A model generated the notes under the pieces. The model worked only from the letters and a program-made list of their open reading frames with translations, did not search any database and was not told where the DNA came from. Position numbers and translations under genes: made by a program. Source: JARRLC01 sp050290865 (GTDB lineage Bacteria > Pseudomonadota > Alphaproteobacteria > Rhizobiales > Rhodomicrobiaceae). From it: a stretch of 20,896 nucleotides of DNA. Within the stretch, counting starts at the first letter, position 1, and every line of letters begins with the position of its first letter. The DNA lies in NCBI GenBank assembly GCA_050290865.1, contig JBNKIW010000044.1:1-20896 (forward strand). Direction: 5' to 3'. Below, piece after piece: positions 14,232 to 20,896 of this stretch.

Positions 14232-15968
14232 ATGACATCATTGCTTTCCATTGCAGACCGGTTGGCAACCGAATGGAAGGGACGCGTGCCCCTCATGATC
14301 GGCGTGACCGGGCACCGCAATATCGACGCACGGAGCCCGGCTTTGCGCGAGGCCATCCGGGAACAATGCCGCTCCCTGCGCAGCCAGTATCCCAGCACGC
14401 CTTTCGTCATTCTCTCGGGCTTGGCCGAGGGTGCCGACCGGCTGGTCGCTCGCATTGCGATGGAAGAAATGGACGCCGCACTCGTCGCGGTGCTTCCAAT
14501 GCCGCCGGATGATTATGAAGGGGATTTCGAGAGCGACGCCTCGAAAGCCGAGTTCCGTGAGCTGCTCGCCCGTGCGTTTTGCGTCAGGCAGGCGCCGACG
14601 CCGCCGGACGGCGCGGACTGGAAGCGGCCGGGCGAAGCGCGCAACCAGCAATACGCGCGCGCCGGCGCCATCATTGCCGATCATACCCAAATCCTGTTCG
14701 CCCTCTGGGACGGGAAGGCGTCGAGGGGCACGGGCGGCACCGCGGAGGTTGTCGCATGGTTCGACCGCGGTTTCGCGCCGGCTGAGTACTCGCTCTACAG
14801 GGATGCGCTGTCGCCGCTCGATCCGCCGGAACCAGGGTGCCGCATCCATATCGACCCGGCGTCCGCCGAGGTTTCATTCATCGAAGGGCGGGGAGAAGCC
14901 ACGCCCACCCCGAGCAAGCGCAGCAGGATCGCGACCATCCTCAGGCGCACCGAGGTGTACAACCGCAGCATTCTCTGTTATCCGGCGGCGATTGCGCAAA
15001 GCCACCCGCTGGCGCCCGACGAAGTGACAAACAATACCCGGGCGAAATTCACCGACACTGCCTACCATGCCGCCGACGGCCTGTCGGTGCATCACGCCAA
15101 CAGCATCCGCAACGCCGACGTCATCGTCTATTCGCTGGCGATAGCGGCGTTCTTCGCTTTCAACTTCGTCAATGAATGGCCGGTGGCGTCGTGGGTCTAT
15201 CTCGGTGTCACGCTCATCATGGCGCTTATCGCCGGGCGCGTGTGGTTCGGCTCGACCGACAACCGTTTTCTCGAATATCGCAGTCTGGCGGAGGCCATGC
15301 GCGTGATGTTTTTCTGGCGCGTGGCGGGCGTGCGCAGGCCGGTGTGGCTGGCCTATCTCTCGCGCCATTCCGGTGTCGTGCACTGGATCAGGCATGCGGT
15401 GCGCTCGCTGGAATTCTGTCAGGAGTGCTGCTCACCGCGGCCGGACGGGGTCAAAAGCCACGTCACGGCCCAAGGGCTGGCCGTGGTGCAAAAGCACTGG
15501 ATCGCAGATCAGATCCGCTGGTTCACCGCCAGGCAGGCAATGCACCGGAGGAATTACCGGCGCTGGATGTGGATCTCGCGTGTGGCGATCGGGGCGTCTT
15601 TCGCGATCGCGGCGCTGCTCGCGGTGCTGGCGGTGTATCACGGGGATGGCGCCAGCCTCGTCGATTGGGACGCGACAATGAGGCCCTACAGCGATCCGCT
15701 GCAGATTGTGCTCGGCGTGCTGGCCGCGGCGGGTCTTGCCGCGCGCGGGTTTCTCGCCCGCCGCGCCGATCTGGAATTGGCGAAGCAATATGCCTCGCAG
15801 CAGCGGATTTTCGAGATTGCCGAGGAGACGCTCGGTAAATCCGATAATGCCGCGGAATCGGAATGGAGCGCAGAGAGGATATTGGAGCAGCTCGGCGAGG
15901 AGGCCTTGCAGGAGCAGGCCGAATGGCTGTGGCTCCGGCATTCGCGACCATTCGAGGTGCCGAACTGA
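14232..15968 (+). CDS. SLOG-domain protein with C-terminal membrane segments (predicted conflict effector)
   Basis: A 578-residue protein. The N-terminal part (about 18-190) is a Rossmannoid SLOG-type domain: LMIGVTGHRNI, FVILSGLAEGADRLVARIA, ALVAVLPMPPDDYEGDF and IIADHTQILFALWDG. SLOG domains are predicted to bind or process nucleotide-type ligands in conflict systems. The C-terminal half has four hydrophobic segments in two pairs, about 297-313, 319-338, 447-468 and 489-506, with basic and amphipathic stretches between them. It resembles SLOG-associated 2TM effectors, which are predicted to open membranes after a signal. The start at 14232 fits the beginning of the SLOG fold. An upstream in-frame extension to 13986 would run antisense through the neighbouring gene. 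The frame is intact. The function is inferred from domain logic only. Confidence 0.75.
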   Translation: MTSLLSIADRLATEWKGRVPLMIGVTGHRNIDARSPALREAIREQCRSLRSQYPSTPFVILSGLAEGADRLVARIAMEEMDAALVAVLPMPPDDYEGDFESDASKAEFRELLARAFCVRQAPTPPDGADWKRPGEARNQQYARAGAIIADHTQILFALWDGKASRGTGGTAEVVAWFDRGFAPAEYSLYRDALSPLDPPEPGCRIHIDPASAEVSFIEGRGEATPTPSKRSRIATILRRTEVYNRSILCYPAAIAQSHPLAPDEVTNNTRAKFTDTAYHAADGLSVHHANSIRNADVIVYSLAIAAFFAFNFVNEWPVASWVYLGVTLIMALIAGRVWFGSTDNRFLEYRSLAEAMRVMFFWRVAGVRRPVWLAYLSRHSGVVHWIRHAVRSLEFCQECCSPRPDGVKSHVTAQGLAVVQKHWIADQIRWFTARQAMHRRNYRRWMWISRVAIGASFAIAALLAVLAVYHGDGASLVDWDATMRPYSDPLQIVLGVLAAAGLAARGFLARRADLELAKQYASQQRIFEIAEETLGKSDNAAESEWSAERILEQLGEEALQEQAEWLWLRHSRPFEVPN

Positions 15969-16114
15969 GGCTGGCCCGCCCGCCACCCCGAACAGAACTC
16001 GACGCCGCCTTACCATTTGCGCCCGAACGGCCACCAGCCGCGTTTCTCCGTGGCGGGTGCGGGGAGCGGGTCCGGCTCGGCGTGCCGTATTATCTGGCCA
16101 TCTGGTTCCGCTGC
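15969..16114. other. Convergent intergenic region
   Basis: 146 bp between the ends of the SLOG-membrane gene (plus) and the TIR-STAND-TPR gene (minus). An 8-bp inverted repeat (15979-15986 with 16050-16057) is present, but its arms lie 63 nt apart. No T-run is visible, so no terminator is called. Confidence 0.4.
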
Positions 16115-19100
16115 CTAGCTGCTCTTCGCCTTGGCCATCGCCTGCAGGATCGCTGCGGCGAGGGGGCGCTGCATCTCGATGGGCAGGTCTGCGGGCGTGC
16201 CTTCGATGTTGTTCTCCCGCATGAATGCCGTCAGGCCTTCCTGCAGGTCCGGATGGGCCATCAACTGCCGCACCGCCTCGTCCGGGATCTCTGGCCGCGT
16301 ATCCGCCGCGCCTTCGCCTCCCGCACCAAGCGCGCGCGCAACGCGCTGCAGCAGCGCGCCGTTGGGCTCCGTGCCCGCCTTCTCGCAGGCCTCGATATAG
16401 TCGCCCCCAAGCCCACGCGCCAAATCGCCAAAGGCTTGCGGGTGCTGCTCTGCGAAGGGAGCGATCGCCGTCAAGCCTTCCTCGAAGGCTGTCGCCGCCG
16501 CTTCGTTCCTCCCAGCACCTAAATGAGTTTGCCCCAAGGCGCCAAGGCTCATCGCGAGATCGGGAAGGAAGGCGTCGGGACGGGTTTCCGCAAGGCGCCG
16601 ATAGATGTCCACAGCCTCCTGGCTGGCCGCTAACGCCTCCTCACGCCGCCCAAGATTGGACAGGCGGATACCGAGGTTGTTCAGGCTCGAAGCGAGATCG
16701 GGAAGGAAGGCGTCGGGACGGGTTTCCGCAAGGCGCCTTCTGATGTCCACAGCCTCCTGGCTGGCCGCTAACGCCTCCTCACGCCGCCCAAGATTGGACA
16801 GGCGGATACCGAGGTTGTTNNNNNNNNNNNNNNNNNNNNNNNNNNNNNNNNNNNNNNNNNNNNNNNNNNNNNNNNNNNNNNNNNNNNNNNNNNNNNNNNN
16901 NNNNNNNNNNNNNNNNNGGTTTCCGCAAGGCGCCTTCTGATGTCCACAGCCTCCTGGCTGGCCGCTAACGCCTCCTCACGCCGCCCAAGATTGGAGAGCA
17001 TAGCCCCAGTGTTGTTCAGGCTCATCGCGAGATCGGGAAGGAAGGCGTCGGGACGGGTTTCCGCAAGGCGCCGATAGATGTCCACAGCCTCCTGGCTGGC
17101 CGCTAACGCCTCCTCACGCCGCCCAAGATTGGACAGGCGGATACCGAGAGTANNNNGTCGATAGATGTCCACAGCCTCCTGGCTGGCCGCTAACGCCTCC
17201 TCACGCCGCCCAAGATTGGACAGGCGGATACCGAGCGTACCGTTGCGCGCCGCCAGATGATTGAGCGCCGTCAATTTCGTATCTTCTTCGACGCCGTCAG
17301 TTGCATCGGTGGCCGCGAGCAAACGTTTCGCCAAGTCTGCGCGCCACCGGGCAACTGCGAGCGAGAGGTCCAGCAGTGCCAGGGACTGCAGCGGCAGCGC
17401 GGTGTCCAAGGCGGCGAGCGTGTCATCATCCTGCGCTGCCAGCCGCGCCGTAAGGACGGCCTCCAACTGACCGGGCGTATCCACGATCACCGCCACCATA
17501 TCGCGTGCGAGCGGGGCGAGCGCGGTTTGCACCAGGTGATCGAGCAGCGCAACGGCCTGGGTCGCCTTCGCGCCATGTTCGGGAAGCGTCGCGCGCTGCA
17601 ATACAGTGAGAAGGGCGCGGCGGTGCTGCTCGCGCATCTGCTCAGGCTCACCCTCGATCCAGCGCAGGCAGCCATCGATCAGTTCGGCATCGCCGCTGCT
17701 CGCCACCTGGTGCTCGCCGGCAAGATCCGGCTCCAGGGCCGAGAGCGCGCCATCCGCCTCGCCGTAAACCGTGGCCAGATTGCGGTAGACGGGATCGACA
17801 TCGACACGCGCCGTGCGCTTGCCCGCATAGAAGCCGTCGGCCATCAGCATGCGCTCGGCGGAGGGGCGGCTGGGTGCGCCGTTTACCGCCGTCACCTGGG
17901 CGGTGCCGCGGTTCATGTCGCGCCTGGCGCAGGCGTCGAGCGGGCCGAGCAACTTGTCCCAATGCGCGCGCTCCACGCCGAGCACGGCTTCGAGCTGCCT
18001 GTCGATGCCGGGCGCGCCGGGTGTCGCCGCCGTCAGATGGAGCAGCGCCTCCATCTGGATGGCGAGCGGCCGGGTGTAGCCCTCGTCCGCGGCGAGGCGC
18101 TGGCGGCGGGCGTCGGCAAGCGGTGCAGACGGTGGCTGATAGCCTTGCGCAGCGAGCGTCTTGGCGAACGCGGCTTCACAGTGCTGGTAGAATGCGAGGC
18201 GGCCTTCCGCCGTGTCCAGGCTGGGCAGCGCGATGACGTCGGTCTCGCCGCCCCCGCGATGGAAGAGGCGCTGCACCTCCGGCGTTTCATGCGTCAGTTC
18301 CTGCCACCATGCGCCGGCGCCACGCGAAAGCAACACGAGGCGGATAGGGCGCGCTGCGTGCTCGGCGGCGGCGAGAATAGCGGCGGAAGTCCGCGCTACC
18401 TCATCCTTGCGTCCCTCGGCATAGTCGAGGACGAGGAGCAGGCCCTTGTCGCCGCCATGCTCGAGAAGCTGCTCCAGCGCCTGCCGGCGCTGTTTGACGA
18501 CGGCGGCGTCGAGGCCGATGGGGCGGTCGAGGAACCCGGCCATCCACCCCTCGGCGCGCAGCCGGGCGGCGATTTCGATCAGGAGCCGCGTTTTGCCTAG
18601 CCCGCCGGGGCCGTGGATGAGCCGCCCAGCCGCCGCGCGCCCGCCCCCGCTGCACCAGGCGAGCATGTCCGCCGCCATGCCCGTGGCGTCGGAGTAAGCG
18701 ACCACTTCGAATTTGGCTTGCAGCAGCTCGGTGGGGCGGATCTTGCTGACATCGCTGGGGAGGGAAAGCCGCTTCGGATCGAGGAGCGGCTTGCCGTGCT
18801 GGCGGTAGTAGATTTCGTGGAGGGGAGTCGCGGTCTTCCTGATTATCTTGTGCCTGACGGCATCAACGCTCCTCATGATGCCGTCGGTATCTTCTATGGC
18901 ATTGATGTGGTGTTGATCGTAGGGAGAGGGGACATCGTCGATGACAGTCCCCTGCGGCCGGACGTTGATCAGCTTGCCCTGCCGGTTGGCACGACCTGCC
19001 TCGGATTTCACCCAGTCCGATTCACTTGCCGCTTTGCTCCAGATGACGACGACCGCTTCCGCCTCATGGAGCGCGTTGCGGATTTGAATTTCATAGTCAC

Positions 19101-19224
19101 CCCAGCTTTCCAGCTCATGGTCCCACCACACTGAGCCGGGGCCATATTGCGCTTCGAGTGCGTCCGCGAGCTGGCGGGTCAATTCGCGATGCTTGGACGA
19201 ATAGCTGATAAAAATCGGCTTCAT
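16115..19224 (-). CDS. TIR-STAND NTPase-TPR protein (predicted anti-phage sensor; interrupted by assembly gaps)
   Basis: A large protein of about 1000 or more residues, its true length hidden by two N runs. It starts with a TIR domain (about 1-135: FISYSSKHRELTRQLADAL, a WGDYEIQIRNAL segment with a likely catalytic Glu, AEAVVVIWS), usually an NAD-cleaving effector in bacteria. A STAND-type P-loop NTPase follows, with Walker A GPGGLGKT (205-212), Walker B LLLVLDYAE (about 262-270) and LVLLSRGAGAWW as a sensor-like strand. A long helical region leads to C-terminal TPRs with a 46-residue unit, then a unique tail (about the last 110 residues). This order is typical of sensor-NTPase-effector immune proteins, in which repeats detect an invader and the NTPase oligomerises to turn on the TIR. 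The frame before and after the gaps agrees in type, but the gap sizes do not keep one frame. No partner gene is adjacent. Confidence 0.88.
16820..16917. other. Assembly gap (98 N) inside the TPR repeats
   Basis: A run of 98 unknown bases within near-identical 138-nt repeats. The distance between flanking repeat landmarks is not a multiple of 138, so the gap length is arbitrary and the number of repeats in the genome is unknown. Confidence 0.95.
17153..17156. other. Assembly gap (4 N) inside the TPR repeats
   Basis: Four unknown bases. The flanking repeat landmarks are only 87 nt apart instead of 138, so at least part of a repeat is missing or two contig ends were joined here. The frame of the TIR-STAND-TPR gene cannot be followed across it. 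Confidence 0.95.
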
Positions 19225-19782
19225 GGATGTGCCCCAAAATGAAACACATCCTGTTTAGCACAATGGAACCGCGGCTGAAATCCTTGGCAGAGAGGCGATT
19301 GAAGCAGTCGGCGCACCATAGCGCCCGGACGTCCGGCGCCTCGTCTCACCGTCCACGTAATTCCTCCACGTCATAGCACAATTGCAAGGACGACGATCAG
19401 GTGGCGACGGCCTCTGCCTGTCGGGCGCGTCGCAGTGCGTGCCTGGTTGCGGCGCTCTTGGGAGGGCGCCGAAGCTGAAAGAACCCTGCGTTACCGGGCC
19501 GGTTGAACCAGGGAACTTCTGGCGGTTCTCCGGAATCCATCGGGGAGCGATGGCAACGATGGTGCGATACGTATTGCCCGCAGATATCCGTCCCAGCCAG
19601 CAAGAAAGTCTCTCCCAAACCCGCGCCCGATGTATCGTATGCAAGCTATGTTTTGATATAAAAACGAGAAAAGGACCACAGGTCTGTTTGGCTCCAAAAG
19701 GAGACGCTTACGCTCTCGCGATGATGCGGCAGCTAATTTGCCTGGAGCCGCCTCTGATCCCCTGCCGGTGGCGCAGCCGGGC
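19225..19782. other. Intergenic region above the TIR-STAND-TPR gene
   Basis: 558 bp with no gene I can support. Open frames on both strands are present but rich in Arg, Pro and Cys, and they show no family motif. The part next to 19224 must hold the promoter of the TIR gene. There is a short AT-rich patch at about 19650-19680. It may be eroded older sequence between two modules of the island. Confidence 0.5.
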
Positions 19783-20301
19783 TCACGCACCGGGCATTGC
19801 ATTCCGGATCGTCGACAACGGCAAAATGAGCTTGAGCGGATGGTCCAGCAGCGGCGCGGCGCCGAAGCGCTCGTACCAGCATGCCGCCCGCTCGTCCTTG
19901 GCGTCGATGACAAGCGCCACGCCCCCGACTTCCGCAGCGACGCTCAACGCTCGTCGGCCAGCCGCGAACAGTAAAGCCCCGCCGATGCCCTGGCCCTGAA
20001 CCGCGATGCCCACGGCGAGCCTGCCGAGGCGGAATACCGGGACTTCGTAGCGTCCGAGCTTGCGCGTGAGCACGGCGGGAACGTGAGCAAATTCCACCGA
20101 TGCCGGGCTGATCGAATAGTAACCGAGAATTTGCGCTGGCTGACCGGGGGGCACGGCGACGAATGTCTTGGCGCCGCCGCTCTCGTGGTTCTGCCGTGCA
20201 TAACGGCGGAGATAATCGTTCAACTCCGGCGAGCCGCAGTCGAAACCGGCCCGGTCGTGGCGGCGTCCGATGGGCTCCTCACGCCATTGCGGCACGCTCA
20301 T
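19783..20301 (-). CDS. tacT-like: GNAT-family toxin (TacT-like)
   Basis: A 172-residue GNAT acetyltransferase of the toxin type, which acetylates aminoacyl-tRNA and halts translation. Family marks are FDCGSPELNDYLRRYARQNHESG near residues 20-42, ILGYYSISPASVEF (about 58-71), and the acetyl-CoA site RLGRLAVGIAVQGQGIGGALL (about 91-111), with the Q/R-x-x-G-x-G/A type loop as QGQGIG. WYERFGAAPL lies near the C terminus. Its start overlaps the antitoxin stop by 4 nt (20298-20301), the usual coupling for this pair. No mutation is evident. Confidence 0.9.
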   Translation of the reverse strand: MSVPQWREEPIGRRHDRAGFDCGSPELNDYLRRYARQNHESGGAKTFVAVPPGQPAQILGYYSISPASVEFAHVPAVLTRKLGRYEVPVFRLGRLAVGIAVQGQGIGGALLFAAGRRALSVAAEVGGVALVIDAKDERAACWYERFGAAPLLDHPLKLILPLSTIRNAMPGA

Positions 20302-20582
20302 TGCCCCGTTTGTTCCCGGTGAGCCCGTGCGGCGGTGAGTAGGGCGGCCGTGGGCTTGGGCGGATTTTCCAGCAGCTCCAGCACACGGGCCGTGTCGCGC
20401 TCGGACAAGACGATCCGTTCGTTGCGCTCGACCACTTCGCGGGCCGCTGGCAACACCTGACGCATGATAAATGTCGTCACGTCGAGCCGCTCATAGGCCG
20501 CCGCAGCGGCGAGCAGACGCTTTTCCTCTCTCGTGGCGCGCAATTCAAGGCGATCATCGCGTGTTGGGGCAGAGCGGCGCAT
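20298..20582 (-). CDS. tacA-like: DUF1778-family antitoxin (TacA-like)
   Basis: A 94-residue antitoxin of the DUF1778 family, with an N-terminal ribbon-helix-helix (RLELRATREEKRLLAAAAAYERLDVTTFIMRQVL) that binds the operon promoter. The C-terminal part (VLSERDTARVLELLENPPKPTAAL) binds and blocks the GNAT toxin. The start at 20582 has GGAGAT about 10 nt upstream. It is followed with a 4-nt overlap by the toxin gene. The pair is complete. Confidence 0.9.
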   Translation of the reverse strand: MRRSAPTRDDRLELRATREEKRLLAAAAAYERLDVTTFIMRQVLPAAREVVERNERIVLSERDTARVLELLENPPKPTAALLTAARAHREQTGQ

Positions 20583-20896
20583 GGGTTTTCTTATCTCCGT
20601 CGAACGGGCAATGTGTCCGCATGTCGTCCGTACAATACATGAAGTGGTAGAGATTGTCGAGGCGGTCGACTTCTGGCTTTCCTGTCGTTCGCAATTGCCG
20701 CCACCTGCCTATGGCAATCGTGCGCTTCAGTTCGGCAGCAGCGAAAACGGAATCTGCCGCAGTTCATGGTGCTCTCGCTTCGTCCGACCTGCGCTAATAC
20801 GTAATTTTCCACATCGGGCGCGGCGTAGTATTGGGGCTCCTGGTCTTGCGACGGTGCCAGTTCACGCACGCGTGCAGCCAAAAAAACGCGAAGCTG
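20583..20896. other. Region above the TacAT pair to the window edge
   Basis: 314 bp. The first part holds the ribosome-binding site and presumably the promoter of the TacAT pair. A minus-strand frame enters from the right edge and contains a protein-like stretch (VRELAPSQDQEPQYYAAPDV and on, about 20760-20870) that fades into low-complexity sequence. It could be the end or remnant of a gene that starts beyond the window, but I do not recognise it and do not call it. Confidence 0.4.

Larger units (their letters stand above)
16548..17239 (-). repeat. Tandem 138-nt TPR-coding repeats
   Basis: At least five copies, some partial, of a unit coding for 46 residues (motif core NLGIRLSNLGRREEALAASQEAVDIYRRLAETRPD, cited here by its two halves NLGIRLSNLGRREEALAA and SQEAVDIYRRLAETRPD). 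The spacing of 138 nt is exact where no N intervenes (for example GATGTCC at about 16605 and 16743, and at about 16940 and 17078). Copies are nearly identical at the DNA level, differing mainly at GATAGATG versus TGATG (IYRR versus IRRR) and at the N/T before the glycine. Such identity suggests recent expansion or gene conversion. It explains the N runs at 16820-16917 and 17153-17156. Confidence 0.9.

Noticed and set aside
16548..17239. CRISPR-like array
   Set aside because: The regular repeats are 138 nt long, contiguous, in frame, and encode TPR units. There are no spacers.
17257..18600. Long plus-strand open frame of 447 codons
   Set aside because: It lies entirely opposite the TIR-STAND-TPR gene, whose minus-strand frame shows clear Walker A and B motifs. 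The plus frame has no family motif and is a GC-driven shadow.
19382..19999. Plus-strand open frame of 205 codons above the TIR gene
   Set aside because: Its second part is antisense to the GNAT toxin and its first part has no family motif, many Cys, Arg and Pro, and no good ribosome-binding site.
1..20896. tRNA or rRNA genes as integration sites
   Set aside because: No tRNA cloverleaf or rRNA sequence was recognised on either strand by reading. A covariance-model scan would be decisive.

Overview
The window looks like a defence (biological-conflict) island from a high-GC Gram-negative bacterium, most likely a pseudomonadote and perhaps an alphaproteobacterium. That placement rests on codon use, the IS110 element and the mix of protein families, and it is tentative. 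Three runs of N (1771-1777, 16820-16917, 17153-17156) show a draft assembly. At least two of them sit where repeats or a polymorphic insertion sequence would break an assembler.

Layout. (1) 1-2482: a saccharopine-dehydrogenase-like gene on the minus strand, present once with an IS110-family element inserted (element 78-1691) and once as an uninterrupted 5' part (1778-2482). The two versions overlap in sequence and probably represent one locus. (2) 2653-3218: a ParD/ParE-type toxin-antitoxin pair in which one base change seems to have removed both the antitoxin stop and the toxin start. (3) 3389-12649, all on the minus strand and read from high to low coordinates: a trypco2-like small protein, a trypsin-like peptidase, a MoxR-type AAA+ ATPase, a 1134-residue protein with two FGE/SUMF1-type (C-type-lectin-fold) domains, an HRDC-type accessory protein, a reverse transcriptase with YMDD and IGxxxSQ motifs, an adenine-rich template repeat (TR), and a further FGE-domain protein. 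This is a diversity-generating retroelement (DGR) with one TR and three variable repeats (VRs). It is built into a peptidase/MoxR conflict operon. (4) 13179-14140: two small genes of unknown function, one frameshifted, divergent from (5) 14232-15968, a SLOG-domain protein with four membrane segments. (6) 16115-19224: a TIR-STAND NTPase-TPR protein whose near-identical 138-nt repeats caused two assembly gaps. (7) 19783-20582: a TacA/TacT-type (DUF1778/GNAT) toxin-antitoxin pair.

The centre of interest is region 3. The reverse transcriptase and its HRDC-type partner should copy the TR with errors at adenines and write the copies into three FGE-fold binding surfaces. Two of these surfaces lie in one polypeptide, and one of those is internal rather than C-terminal. 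The two-FGE gene overlaps the MoxR gene by 8 nt, and trypsin-like peptidase and trypco2 genes lie just upstream. The simplest reading is a conflict system whose recognition module is retro-diversified while the ATPase and protease modules stay constant. TIR-STAND-TPR, SLOG-membrane and two toxin-antitoxin loci around it fit a defence island.
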